DNA of 64,000 bases from positions 248,001-312,000 of the forward strand of contig JBCFBK010000001.1 in the NCBI GenBank assembly GCA_038562555.1, in the 5' to 3' direction. The stretch is from JBCFBK01 sp038562555 (lineage in GTDB: Bacteria > Bacteroidota > Bacteroidia > Bacteroidales > Prolixibacteraceae). Positions 44,168 through 52,950 of this stretch are shown here, piece after piece. Numbering within the stretch: the first letter of the stretch is position 1; each line of letters starts with the position of its first letter. The notes under the pieces are model-generated. The model had not been told where the DNA came from. It did no database searches and saw only the letters and a list, made by a program, of their open reading frames with translations. Made by a program: the position numbers and the translations under genes.

Positions 44168-44656
44168 TTAATTGATCTCAAAAATTCTGTTTTTCATTCT
44201 CGCCTGCTGTGCCAGGTCTCTGATCATTTTTCCAATACCAGAGACCGGAATTCCCTCAAGTACCAAAACGTTGCTGGTGAGGTCTGTCGTATATAAGCTA
44301 ACCGACATTAAACGAAAATATCGCAGGTAAGCGCTCTGATGAATGACATAATCCTTTATCCGGAAAAGTTCAAGATGATCGTATCTGCTTGCGATGATCC
44401 CTTTCCTGACAATAAGTGCTTCCTGGCTAATCGTATAGCGGATATGGACAATCTGTAGGTATTTACAAAGCGCAACAAGTTCAAACAGAAGGGCAGGAAC
44501 TGACAGTAACTCCAGGAACATAATTGCAAAGGCAAAACAAATCACTGCTGCCATTAGCCAAGGGAACACGCAGGCGAAAGCGTAGATAACTGACGGAGCC
44601 AGCGTAATTAATTCCTGGTTATCATTGTGTTTGTTGTTCGAGTGATTCATCTTCAT
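44168..44656 (-). CDS. Membrane protein with bacterial PH (YdbT-like) domain
   Basis: A 162-residue protein: about 25 polar residues, two adjacent membrane helices (about 25-70; FACVFPWLMAAVICFAFAIM) and a C-terminal bacterial PH-like domain (about 75-155; RYTISQEALIVRKGIIASRY, ELFRIKDYVIHQS, TTDLTSNVLVLEGIP). Such DUF304-type proteins sit on the cytoplasmic side of the membrane; roles are mostly unknown. Its start overlaps the upstream lipoprotein gene by 35 bp, an unusually long overlap; a Met two codons in is an alternative. Confidence 0.7.
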   Translation of the reverse strand: MKMNHSNNKHNDNQELITLAPSVIYAFACVFPWLMAAVICFAFAIMFLELLSVPALLFELVALCKYLQIVHIRYTISQEALIVRKGIIASRYDHLELFRIKDYVIHQSAYLRYFRLMSVSLYTTDLTSNVLVLEGIPVSGIGKMIRDLAQQARMKNRIFEIN

Positions 44657-45278
44657 TACTTTTTAGGGTTAAATAGACCAATTCCGGGATTCCCTTGCTG
44701 ACATGCATCCGAAGGGATATAAACCGGTCGTTTGTGAACTCATAGGTATCTATCCGGTTCAGTATGCCGCCATAGTCTGTTTCCACTTGGGGAGCCAGCG
44801 AGAACGGCAGAACAGAATCAGTTTGATGGATATAAAAGACAGAATAATCCTCCTTTGAGGTAATCCGGATCCTGCGGTAACTATATCCATTAAAGGAGGT
44901 ATCCGGAAGCTCAACCCGATTTTCGTAGTTCGGGACAGGCATATTCACAAAAACAGCCCCGAAATTTTTCTTCGATAACGGGTGAAAATTCAGCGGTTCT
45001 TTGTTTTCAGTCAGCCCGTTTAAAGGAGCAAACATTCCTTCCCGGATATAGGCAAAGGGCGGGAATCCGGCGGTACCACTCATCTCGGAAAGCTGTTCAA
45101 TGAATTCATTCCCGAGAAAATATAAAGTTGACAACGGTAACCGATAGGAATCATGAAGGTTTCCGCCGGGATCATTGTAAACGAATACCTCCAACCTGAT
45201 ACAGCCGGACTTCATTCTGATTTTATTGTCGCAACCTAAAAGCAGCAGCAAAAGAAAAACGATATACCCGTGTTTCAT
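44622..45278 (-). CDS. Lipoprotein of unknown function (ICE transfer region)
   Basis: A 218-residue protein. The start is the ATG at 45278 (MKHGYIVFLLLLLLGCDNK), with lipobox LLGC at residue 16; a longer TTG start at 45284 is less likely. The body is beta-rich (FVYNDPGGNLHDSYRLPLST, YRRIRITSKEDYSVFYI) and ends in a Glu/Gln-rich tail. Its length and position match lipoproteins that accompany Bacteroidota conjugative elements, but I cannot name a family. Confidence 0.6.
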   Translation of the reverse strand: MKHGYIVFLLLLLLGCDNKIRMKSGCIRLEVFVYNDPGGNLHDSYRLPLSTLYFLGNEFIEQLSEMSGTAGFPPFAYIREGMFAPLNGLTENKEPLNFHPLSKKNFGAVFVNMPVPNYENRVELPDTSFNGYSYRRIRITSKEDYSVFYIHQTDSVLPFSLAPQVETDYGGILNRIDTYEFTNDRFISLRMHVSKGIPELVYLTLKSNEDESLEQQTQ

Positions 45279-45290
45279 GTCCAATTGTTT

Positions 45291-46586
45291 TTAACGTTTA
45301 ATCCGGTGTTCTTCTGACTTGCCGTTGTCCTGTTCCATCCATGACAAGATATCCGATGGGGTACTTTCTGAAGATAGAGAAGCCTTGTCTTTCGCTGCAG
45401 TGATTTGGAAACCATTTCCCCCATTTTCGGGAAGAGCATGGTCCCGGGAGTACCTGCCCGGATTTTCGGCCAGGATCCCTTCATCGGCATAGCTGATCAC
45501 TTCGCTGTTTTTGATTGTAATTGCATCCAGTAAATTGATTTCGCTTAGTGAAAGCAGCTTCTTTAGGCGGTTTATGGCAGCGGGTTCCACTCGTGCTGTT
45601 CCATAAGTGATCACCGATTCTCCGCCGTGGGTTATGACCCTTGACGCCACGTAGTTTGCAACTTTTTCTACATTGTCTGTAGTAAGCATCGTCTGAGGAG
45701 TAAAGAAGTTTCCCATGATCTTCAAGCTTCGGTTCAGTATAAGAAAGCTCAGTTTATCTCGTCCTCCAAGTCGGTGCGACGAGATAAATGCTGCCACATC
45801 TTCAGAAGAGGTGAGTTGAAATGCTGTTTCAGGATTGAAATCCTTGTCGAATACCTGCCTGTCGAAGGAGAAAACCCGGACTGGCTTACCCTCCCGCCCG
45901 GGGTTCTTATAGGCGATATGACTTTCTTCCAGGTTGAAGGTGCTGTACTTTCCTGAGCGGATATTAATGATAATGGCATCCATCAGTTTATCCTTCAAAA
46001 CAGCTTTCAGCAGGCGGTACATCTTCCTGTCTGCCTCCGAAGGCATCAGATTCCCGGACGGGTGATTATGAACAAAGTAAACCTGGTCAGGCTTAATTCT
46101 CCTGGCTCCTTCAATGATCGCCGGGATATTGATCTGAACGCTCGAAAAATTGCCAATCCCCATGTGCTGGACGACTGGCTGTTTGTTTTTTACATAGACT
46201 GCAAAGGAATTTTCGACAGCCTCATCTTCCAGTTTATTGAAGATGTAAGCTACATCTTCCAGCGAGTCGACTCGTTCGGGGGCAAAATAACCAAAGTGAC
46301 CTTTCTCTGTAAAGACTCGCTCAACATAGGAGAATTCCCCTGGTTTTAGCCTGGGAAGTCTGCTTTCGAAAGGTTTTATTCGATCACTGAAGACCGATTC
46401 GGGAACTCCTTCCCGTCGTAGACTAGAGGATCGGCGGACATTATATTCGGGGAAGGGAATTTTCGACTGTATTTTTTGACGGTCGTTTTTCTTTCCTTCT
46501 TTTTCTGACTTGGTTTTCCGGTTTTCTTCATGATTATTAAAGGTATTATTTCCATTCAACAGATCAAATGTCTCCTTGGATTTCAT
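45291..46586 (-). CDS. RadC-type JAB/MPN domain protein
   Basis: A 431-residue protein. A Lys/Glu-rich N-terminal tail (1-60) is followed by a JAB domain (about 105-235) with a perfect metalloprotease signature: Glu125 upstream, then HNHPSGNLMPSEAD (173-186). A second, partly similar region follows (about 250-385; AAFISSHRLGGRDKLSFLIL, NAITIKNSEVISYADEG-like end). RadC-type JAB proteins are frequent in mobile elements; despite the old name, a DNA-repair role is not supported. Target unknown. 12 bp separate it from the lipoprotein gene. Confidence 0.8.
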   Translation of the reverse strand: MKSKETFDLLNGNNTFNNHEENRKTKSEKEGKKNDRQKIQSKIPFPEYNVRRSSSLRREGVPESVFSDRIKPFESRLPRLKPGEFSYVERVFTEKGHFGYFAPERVDSLEDVAYIFNKLEDEAVENSFAVYVKNKQPVVQHMGIGNFSSVQINIPAIIEGARRIKPDQVYFVHNHPSGNLMPSEADRKMYRLLKAVLKDKLMDAIIINIRSGKYSTFNLEESHIAYKNPGREGKPVRVFSFDRQVFDKDFNPETAFQLTSSEDVAAFISSHRLGGRDKLSFLILNRSLKIMGNFFTPQTMLTTDNVEKVANYVASRVITHGGESVITYGTARVEPAAINRLKKLLSLSEINLLDAITIKNSEVISYADEGILAENPGRYSRDHALPENGGNGFQITAAKDKASLSSESTPSDILSWMEQDNGKSEEHRIKR

Positions 46587-46599
46587 TTGTGTAAAAATT

Positions 46600-47238
46600 T
46601 TAAGGATTAAAGGCCGGCACTTGCCGGATCATTTCAACATAGGAATTAAATCCTTTGGCTTTCATCGTGCGCACGGAAGTCCGGTAGCCGCTCAGTCTGG
46701 AAAACCGGGAAAGCGTGAGAAGATCCGGGAAGGTTTGCCCCTCATATTTCCCGGCACGAATAAGAACCTTCCCGTTCTCCATTCTGATGACCGGCTCGAA
46801 ATTATCAAGGTGGCATGCCAGCCGGACGTCCCAGACGCGGTCAAAAAAGGTATGCCCGTTTACCAGAACAAACCTGGCTCCTTTGTACCGGGTCATGATC
46901 TTTTGCACAAGTTCAATGCCCGGACGGGAACCGACTGCAACGAAAGCAGGCATAAGCATCGGCCTTTTGTTTCTGAGCACCTGATAAAAAGCCATCAGTT
47001 CCAAAGTGGATGCAAAAAGAAAAACCTGTCTGGAAAGAATATCATCCGTCCGGAATTCCAGAAAAAATTCGGAAGGGGTCAAAACCATTCCGTCCGGCAA
47101 AACCTTCTCCGGATCAGAAAGGGAAAAACCGTCCAAAGCGGTACCGGGGAAAACAAGCTCCCCGGCAACCAGCTCCCGGAAATACCCGCGAAATTCGCCT
47201 ATTGTGTCGATCGAAAAACCCAAATAACGCAAAATCAT
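46600..47238 (-). CDS. Conserved ICE protein, possible Toprim-like core
   Basis: A 212-residue soluble protein without a clear family match. The central part (VFLFASTLELMAFYQVLRNK, then AFVAVGSRPGIELVQKIM, then RFVLVNGHTFFDRVWDVRLA) has the spacing of alternating strands and helices expected of a Toprim-type fold, common in ICE replication or DNA-processing proteins, but the Glu/DxD metal motif is not convincing. It overlaps the DUF3945/4099-type gene by 4 bp, so the two are translated together. Confidence 0.45.
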   Translation of the reverse strand: MILRYLGFSIDTIGEFRGYFRELVAGELVFPGTALDGFSLSDPEKVLPDGMVLTPSEFFLEFRTDDILSRQVFLFASTLELMAFYQVLRNKRPMLMPAFVAVGSRPGIELVQKIMTRYKGARFVLVNGHTFFDRVWDVRLACHLDNFEPVIRMENGKVLIRAGKYEGQTFPDLLTLSRFSRLSGYRTSVRTMKAKGFNSYVEMIRQVPAFNP

Positions 47239-48521
47239 CGTTTAACAGTTGTGTGTATCTCCTCCTGCGGTCCCGTCGGATCATATGCAGTTTCATTCCG
47301 GTTTAAATGGGTGGATGATCGATCAACGCCATCTTTTTCTTTCCCTAAGTCCCGGTGCTGCGCAGTGTTCTCCGGCTCAAAAGAATGAACTTTTGCTTTA
47401 GCCTCGCTTATTTTCGGGTCAGGAGTGCCGGCCGCGTGCCGGATCTCTTCCTTCAAAAAGACTAGTTCGCGGGAAATCTCTTTGTCATCGGGAAATTCAG
47501 CTTGTCTTTGCTCCAGGTTGCGCTGCACTTTATGGAGCGCATCCAAATACCCCTTGGAGTAGATGTTTTCCTCCTGCTTTTGTTTTTCTCCGGCCTTGAC
47601 AAGGGCATCAACCCCTTTGTACAAAGCATAGGAAAGGCCCCCGTCCACTACCAGGGAGAGGATGAACATATTGCGGTTAGCCCTTAAAGATGATTCAGAG
47701 GCCGGTGAAACCTGAATTTTGGTACCGTCATCCACAATTACTTCTTCACCTTCCTTGTAACGCTTTTTCTGACGGGGCGAAAGCGGTACGCCGTTGATCT
47801 CTTCCGGAACATTTACCTGGTTCTCATCCACACTAACAAAGCTGTTGGTATCGCGGTCAAACTCATAGATCACCGTTTTTTCCCGCTTGTTTTTCTCCAC
47901 GAAATCGCCGATCTCCCAATTCAGCCTGTCAGTAGTTTCCCATCTGGAACCGACCACATTCTCCTTCTCATCACGTACCGGTACCTGAACCCGGACGGCC
48001 TCCCGTCCATTGAGAAAGAGTTGGACTTCATCGCCAACCCGGTGCCCGGATTCCTGCAGGGCTCGTTTCAGGTCAATTCCCCAAATCCTGGCCTTTTCAC
48101 CATTTCTTTTCTCCAGTTCGATATAAAAGCTGGGAGCATTCTTTTCATCGAATTGGTGAGGGGCATCACCAAAGGCAGCGATTTTACCAAAAGCAGCTTC
48201 CTTTCGGGCAAACGGACCGCCCCGGGAGAAGGCCTTATCTTCCTCCGGGCTCAAGGCCGGGTGGTTCATTTTCTCCCTGTAGATCGGATGTACAAACAGG
48301 CCGGCTGATCCGTCAGCTTTTCGGCGTAAGGAGAGCTTAGCGTCCAGTGAAGTATTTTCTGCGCCGTCGATTTTCAGATTTTGTAAATGGACAAAAGAAG
48401 TTAAGCTTCCGCTTAAAAGGGTCTCTTTATTTTTCCGGTCCAGCAGGAGCTTGCTGCCATCGTGTAACCCCAGGGCCTGCAAATCTTTTACAGGTATTTC
48501 CTCCAGTTTGAATGTTGTCAT
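47235..48521 (-). CDS. DUF3945/DUF4099-type ICE protein
   Basis: A 428-residue protein. The N-terminal 120 residues (LEEIPVKDLQALGLHDGSKL, LLSGSLTSFVHLQNLKIDG, LFVHPIYREKMNHP) follow the pattern of DUF4099/DUF3945 domains found in Bacteroidota conjugative elements, usually with topoisomerase or helicase genes. A middle region (EEINGVPLSPRQKKRYKEGE) matches the DUF3945 repeat-like segment. A membrane-like helix (about 285-305) and a charged coiled-coil tail follow. Role in element maintenance unknown. It starts 5 bp after the ArdC-like gene stop. Confidence 0.7.
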   Translation of the reverse strand: MTTFKLEEIPVKDLQALGLHDGSKLLLDRKNKETLLSGSLTSFVHLQNLKIDGAENTSLDAKLSLRRKADGSAGLFVHPIYREKMNHPALSPEEDKAFSRGGPFARKEAAFGKIAAFGDAPHQFDEKNAPSFYIELEKRNGEKARIWGIDLKRALQESGHRVGDEVQLFLNGREAVRVQVPVRDEKENVVGSRWETTDRLNWEIGDFVEKNKREKTVIYEFDRDTNSFVSVDENQVNVPEEINGVPLSPRQKKRYKEGEEVIVDDGTKIQVSPASESSLRANRNMFILSLVVDGGLSYALYKGVDALVKAGEKQKQEENIYSKGYLDALHKVQRNLEQRQAEFPDDKEISRELVFLKEEIRHAAGTPDPKISEAKAKVHSFEPENTAQHRDLGKEKDGVDRSSTHLNRNETAYDPTGPQEEIHTTVKR

Positions 48522-48525
48522 ACTG

Positions 48526-49692
48526 TTAGCGTTTTAAAATTTGATGTGATTGTGATATGGACTGATCTTCCCCCGTTTTTTCCTGAAATTCCGGGGCCGT
48601 TTGCTTTTGTTTGGCATCCATCAGCGAGCGGTACAGGCCATCTTCAGGGGACAAGTGGATCAGTTTCCCGGACTCCATGTGATTCACCTGGATTCTTCGT
48701 CCGGAAAGCAGCCCGGAAATCTCGTAATCTGATCCGTTGTAACTGATCCGGTCCCGAAGCAGGAAAGAATGCTGATGGGTGTTGGCTTCCTGAATATTTC
48801 GTTTATGTTCGAAAGCCAGTACATAGTCCGTGATTTTCTGGGCATCTGACGCGGCCCGGTATAGTTCAAAGGGTTCATCCCTGAGGATAGACACCCAGCT
48901 TTTCACATAAGCCGCGTGCTGCCCGAATTCATGCCCCAGTTTCAGGTGGCTGCCGGTCATCAGACTGGCAATCTCGGCCCGAAGTTCCTCCCTGGCATAC
49001 TCCTGAGTGCCAAACCGGGCAATCATCGGGCGGTCCAGGCGCGTGTTATGCCCCGTCCAGTGTCCAATTTCGTGCAGGAGCGTGGCATAATACCGGGCGG
49101 CATCGGGGAACTGGTTTTTTTGAGGCAAGGTGATCGAATCGGTCACGGGATTATAAAAAGCCCGGTTTCCCCCGTGATGAATCGTAGCCTGGGAATTGCG
49201 GACGATGTGCTCCGCCCGTTTTATGTCCTCCCACGCTTGCTCCGGACTCGTATCTATTTCCAGAGGAGGGATCCCGCGCACGTTCTCTGCATTAAATACA
49301 TAGGCGGACGTGATCAAAGGACGTTCCAGTCGAACCGTTTGAGACAGGGGCTTTCCCTTGTCATCCAGCACGGGACTTCCGTTATCATCGCGCACTTGCC
49401 GGTTCTCCTGCAGCTTGACATAGTTAATCACAGTGCCTTTGGCCCCTTTTTCTACATTCCATCCGCCGGCTTGCGCCTGTTTAAAGGTTATCCAGCGGGG
49501 ATCCTGAAATCCTTGCATCATCAGCCAAATGGAGTTCATGCCCCGGTACGCTTTACCGGTTGTGGGGTTAAAAGGAAGCATAAATTCCTGCAGGTCATTC
49601 CATGGCTTTTGAAAAGGAGAAGTTCCTTTCTCCAGCTGGTCAATCAGTTTTTGAGCCACCTGTTCAAACAGGGGTTTGCGATCATTTGCCAT
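48526..49692 (-). CDS. ArdC-like ssDNA-binding / zincin metallopeptidase protein
   Basis: A 388-residue protein. Residues about 1-130 form an ArdC N-terminal ssDNA-binding domain (FEQVAQKLIDQLEKGTSPFQ, FNPTTGKAYRGMNSIWLMM). Residues about 165-280 form a zincin domain with LLHEIGHWTGH. ArdC proteins protect incoming single-stranded plasmid or ICE DNA from restriction in the recipient. I chose the ATG at 49692, which follows an AGGAGG ribosome-binding site (49699-49704 on the minus strand), not an upstream in-frame start. It overlaps the small gene at 49682 by 11 bp. Confidence 0.88.
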   Translation of the reverse strand: MANDRKPLFEQVAQKLIDQLEKGTSPFQKPWNDLQEFMLPFNPTTGKAYRGMNSIWLMMQGFQDPRWITFKQAQAGGWNVEKGAKGTVINYVKLQENRQVRDDNGSPVLDDKGKPLSQTVRLERPLITSAYVFNAENVRGIPPLEIDTSPEQAWEDIKRAEHIVRNSQATIHHGGNRAFYNPVTDSITLPQKNQFPDAARYYATLLHEIGHWTGHNTRLDRPMIARFGTQEYAREELRAEIASLMTGSHLKLGHEFGQHAAYVKSWVSILRDEPFELYRAASDAQKITDYVLAFEHKRNIQEANTHQHSFLLRDRISYNGSDYEISGLLSGRRIQVNHMESGKLIHLSPEDGLYRSLMDAKQKQTAPEFQEKTGEDQSISQSHQILKR

Positions 49693-49843
49693 CCTGACCT
49701 CCTTCCTCCAGGATATCATCCTGGTCCCAAAGATCAACTTCCAGAAAATCCGCTTCCTGCGGTGTCAGGCAAACAGTCGGGCCGGGTTGGCCAATTTCCG
49801 TTAAGTAATCAATGCATTGTTGTTTTAAAGTTTGTAGTTTCAT
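49682..49843 (-). CDS. Small (53 aa) acidic protein upstream of the ArdC-like gene
   Basis: A short frame reading MKLQTLKQQCIDYLTEIG and then a helix-rich, acidic end (PQEADFLEVDLWDQDDILEE). It starts inside the end of the M23 peptidase gene (35-bp overlap) and ends inside the start of the ArdC-like gene (11-bp overlap), so translation coupling is likely; its coding sequence contains the AGGAGG site used by ArdC. Small acidic proteins at this place may be DNA mimics, but nothing more can be said. Confidence 0.55.
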   Translation of the reverse strand: MKLQTLKQQCIDYLTEIGQPGPTVCLTPQEADFLEVDLWDQDDILEEGGQDGK

Positions 49844-50474
49844 AGGTTGAATCAATTTGTTTTTGTTGATTATTGAAATGAAGTATTCCGCTCAAAAAGC
49901 GGACAGGATCCACAGGCTTTCCGTCCTGCAGGATTGAGAAATGCAGATGTACGCCCGTTGATCTGCCGGTATTGCCGGTAACCCCGATTGGCTGTCCGGT
50001 CAGGACTAACTCTCCGGCTTTGGCAAAGTACCGGGACAGGTGCCCGTAAAGGCTTTCGTACGGGCCATGACGAATCCGGACAAAATATCCCAGGTTCCGG
50101 TCATAGCCACAGCGATTCACCTTCCCATTCAATATGGCCCTCACCGTGTCGGACCCGGCTCGCAAGTCAACCCCCGCATGAAAATGATTTTTATTTGTCA
50201 TCGGGTGCAACCGCATTCCAAAAGGAGAGGTTATTTGCAGGGAGGCAAGCGGAAAAGAAAAAGCGATTTCCTCCAGTTCGGCAAGGGTGATGGTTTTGCC
50301 CGTTTGGCTTGAAGAGGGTCGTTCGGTCCCGATGACAGAAGGTTCCGCTTTTCCACTGTCCTTATTTTGGATCTGCACTGAGTGTAAAAATCGTATCGGA
50401 GATACGGAGTTAAACGGCTGTGCAGCCATAAGCAGCGGTAATCCCGATAGTCCGAGTAAGAAAAACGCTTTCAT
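49809..50474 (-). CDS. M23 family peptidoglycan endopeptidase
   Basis: A 221-residue exported protein: signal peptide (about 1-18), a linker, and an M23 LytM-type domain (about 80-195). Zinc ligands are His99 and Asp103 (HFHAGVDL) and His178 (VHLHFS); His145 in LYGHLS and His176 complete the active site. Such enzymes open peptidoglycan locally so the transfer channel can be assembled. It overlaps the coupling-protein gene by 4 bp and sits inside the transfer operon, so a conjugation role is likely. Confidence 0.9.
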   Translation of the reverse strand: MKAFFLLGLSGLPLLMAAQPFNSVSPIRFLHSVQIQNKDSGKAEPSVIGTERPSSSQTGKTITLAELEEIAFSFPLASLQITSPFGMRLHPMTNKNHFHAGVDLRAGSDTVRAILNGKVNRCGYDRNLGYFVRIRHGPYESLYGHLSRYFAKAGELVLTGQPIGVTGNTGRSTGVHLHFSILQDGKPVDPVRFLSGILHFNNQQKQIDSTYETTNFKTTMH

Positions 50475-52450
50475 CCGGACATGATTTTTTCGACCATCTG
50501 CGAAACCTGCCCGTTGATTTTATTGAAATTGGCAAACAGCATTTCTTCCCGTTTGCCCTGAAAGTCATAATAGACAGGCATTGGCGGATAGCGTGTTTCC
50601 TCCCGGCGGATGGCGTCCAGATCCAGGTTAATGCGGCAGTGAATCGCCGATGTGGTGTACTCCCCGGTGAACCGGTTGTCATCCGGGACATCCCGTGCCA
50701 CAAGGCCAACCATTTCGCCGGTGGCAAGAGAGGCGATTTTGCCGGCAGGGATCAGGGGTTCGAGCTTTTCGTTCATACCCATGGACGTCCTTGTCCGGTC
50801 TATCGTAAGGGTCTCACCTGTTTGCTTAACCTTTCCGAACAAGCGTTCCAGCCAATCCAGGGTCTCTTTATTCCTTACAGAACCGGCAAGGATATTCCCG
50901 ATAACCGAGTTGATCGTTTCTGCTGTCTCCTTTCCGTATTGTTGCCGAAACTGCGGCAACTCCTGCAATCCCAGGATTACAGCGACCTTGTTACTACGCG
51001 CCGTCGCGATCAGGTTTTCCACCTTGTGGATAAACAGGGTTGGAACTTCATCGGCGATGATAGCTGCAGGTAAATTCCCTTTGGAATTGATCAGGCGGAT
51101 CAGCCTGTTTACAATCAGCGCATACAGGGCCGAATTGATATTCTGGGTGGACGGATCATTGGCCAGCACGAGGATGGCCGGGTTCTTCGGATCCGATATT
51201 TTCAAGTTGAAGTCATCGCCTGAAAATACCCAAAACGACTCTTTGGTGGCCAACCGGCTGATAAAGATCTTCAACGTGCCGACCTGTCCCTCTAGTTGGT
51301 CAAAGGCCCGTTTATTAAAAGCGCTCATGAAGGGCGAAAGCAGGCTGGGAAGTTCCGGGTTGGTCAGCATAACGGTGAAAATCTCTTCGTACGACTTATT
51401 CAGAAATGCCATCAGGTGGGGCATGGAGGAATACTTCCCGTTTTCATGTTTGGCCAGGAAATAGACCGCACACGCCAGAAAGTTAATCGCCGATTGGGTG
51501 AAGAACTGGTCCGATCCGACCGATTTGTCGCCCTTTTTCAATGCCTCCACCAATGCTTCAGAGATCTCCTGCGCTTCTGCCAGCGTTCCGACATATTTCG
51601 GGTTCAGGGGATTGATCCGGTTGCTTCGCGAAACATCATTGAGATTGATCACATGAAATCTGTAGTCTTTCATCCTTCCCTTTTGCCGGGCCAGACAGTA
51701 ATGATAATAGGCAATCTGCCCCAGATCGGGGAACTTAAAATCATACAGGCAAATGGTAAAATCCTTGGCAATGAGCTGCCGGATAGCCGGGTTGATCACA
51801 CCAAAGGATTTTCCGGAGCCCGGGGTACCGATTACAAGAATTCCGCGAAAGGGATTCATATTGATAAACCCTTTGTGTATGCGCTTTTTAAAATAGAAAA
51901 GCATCGGGATATTGACCGACGTCGGCGTACCCAGCAGCCTGGTGTCCTGCATGAACGATTCCCCTTCCACATTCCATTTATCTTTTCCCAGGCCGGACTT
52001 TATCAGCTTTGAAATATTATCAATCGCTGTGGAACAGAGCACGGCGCCAAAAAGGGAGCATCCCACATAAGCTGTTTCAAGAGCATTCGTGTAAGGCAAC
52101 CAATCTTTCCCTGCATAAAACGGCAGTCTGCGAAGTATAATCAGACTGCCAAACATCAGGCAGAGTCCCAGAAGCAGCGGGATGACGATCTGTTTCTTGG
52201 GGTCCAGGTCCGGTTTTTTACGGGCCATGGTCCCGATGCCCACCAGACAGATCAGCAGCAAGGTGAAAAGCTTCGTATAAAGCGGATCCTGAAACAGGAT
52301 CACGGTTTGCAGCCGGTAAAAAACGGTTACCAGCGGCCCGAATATTTCGGGGGATCGGTACAGGTTGATGATGATATCCAACAACACGAAAAAGTAAACT
52401 CCCAGCTGCATGAAACTATACATTTTCTGTTGTTCCCGGGTTTCTTCCAT
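50471..52450 (-). CDS. VirD4-type type IV coupling protein
   Basis: A 659-residue inner-membrane ATPase. Four membrane helices in the first 145 residues are followed by a RecA-like ATPase: Walker A GTPGSGKSFGVINP (208-221), Walker B region AAIIADEVPTLFI, and the LGLQELPQFRQQYG motif seen in TraG/TraD proteins. It links the relaxase-DNA complex to the secretion channel. It is placed directly downstream of traO here, while in CTnDOT-type elements the coupling gene lies with the mob genes. 29 bp separate it from traO. Confidence 0.95.
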   Translation of the reverse strand: MEETREQQKMYSFMQLGVYFFVLLDIIINLYRSPEIFGPLVTVFYRLQTVILFQDPLYTKLFTLLLICLVGIGTMARKKPDLDPKKQIVIPLLLGLCLMFGSLIILRRLPFYAGKDWLPYTNALETAYVGCSLFGAVLCSTAIDNISKLIKSGLGKDKWNVEGESFMQDTRLLGTPTSVNIPMLFYFKKRIHKGFINMNPFRGILVIGTPGSGKSFGVINPAIRQLIAKDFTICLYDFKFPDLGQIAYYHYCLARQKGRMKDYRFHVINLNDVSRSNRINPLNPKYVGTLAEAQEISEALVEALKKGDKSVGSDQFFTQSAINFLACAVYFLAKHENGKYSSMPHLMAFLNKSYEEIFTVMLTNPELPSLLSPFMSAFNKRAFDQLEGQVGTLKIFISRLATKESFWVFSGDDFNLKISDPKNPAILVLANDPSTQNINSALYALIVNRLIRLINSKGNLPAAIIADEVPTLFIHKVENLIATARSNKVAVILGLQELPQFRQQYGKETAETINSVIGNILAGSVRNKETLDWLERLFGKVKQTGETLTIDRTRTSMGMNEKLEPLIPAGKIASLATGEMVGLVARDVPDDNRFTGEYTTSAIHCRINLDLDAIRREETRYPPMPVYYDFQGKREEMLFANFNKINGQVSQMVEKIMSG

Positions 52451-52479
52451 GACAATCGTTTTTTAAATGAAAATTTCGG

Positions 52480-52950
52480 TTAGAAAGAAAATCGCAGCCC
52501 GATTTCGCCTGCTATACGCCATCGGTTACGCCGGTTGTAGTAGCCGCCTGTTCCCGAAATAAGCAGATCCACTCCGGGAGAAAGGGATTGCAAAAACTCC
52601 AGGCCACCATGCGCTGAAAGGATAAAATCGGAGTTGTCAGTTCCGATGTGCGAACCCAGCCGGAGTTTTAAGGTTGCGTTTTTACTTCGGGACAAGGCTG
52701 GCTTATAAAACAGTCCCAACAGGTAGTTCTCATAGTCCGTTTTGTGCCGGTAGTAATTCAGGGAGAGCTCGAAACTGTTGTGATAACGGGTCACAAAGTC
52801 GATTCCCATTGTTGCGTTCCACGCATCCTGGTATACAGGTCCACCTTTCAGGATAAGGTACCTAAAGCCTTCCTGCGCCTGGCCTACATTGAAAGTGGCA
52901 ATTAGCAGGACCGTAAGCGCCAGTACTGATTTTCGTAAATCTGTTCTCAT
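52480..52950 (-). CDS. traO: Conjugative transfer protein TraO-like (outer-membrane barrel)
   Basis: A 156-residue protein with a signal peptide (1-25, ending AQEGF) and repeated amphipathic strands (SFELSLNYYRHKTDYENYLL, GEIGLRFSF with a C-terminal Phe), as in an 8-strand barrel. Its place directly after traN and its size are as for TraO of Bacteroides conjugative transposons. The name rests more on gene order than on sequence. It overlaps traN by 4 bp. Confidence 0.7.
   Translation of the reverse strand: MRTDLRKSVLALTVLLIATFNVGQAQEGFRYLILKGGPVYQDAWNATMGIDFVTRYHNSFELSLNYYRHKTDYENYLLGLFYKPALSRSKNATLKLRLGSHIGTDNSDFILSAHGGLEFLQSLSPGVDLLISGTGGYYNRRNRWRIAGEIGLRFSF

Noticed and set aside
46576..47388. 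270-codon plus-strand frame opposite the transfer genes
   Set aside because: It runs antisense over two well-supported minus-strand genes with 4-bp coupling, and its translation shows no family pattern or sensible hydrophobic layout.
48916..49845. 309-codon plus-strand frame
   Set aside because: It is an antisense shadow of the ArdC-like gene, which has a clear HEIGH motif and ribosome-binding site.
50652..51464. 270-codon plus-strand frame over the coupling-protein gene
   Set aside because: It is antisense to the VirD4-type gene. The minus strand carries Walker motifs, and the plus-strand product is compositionally odd.
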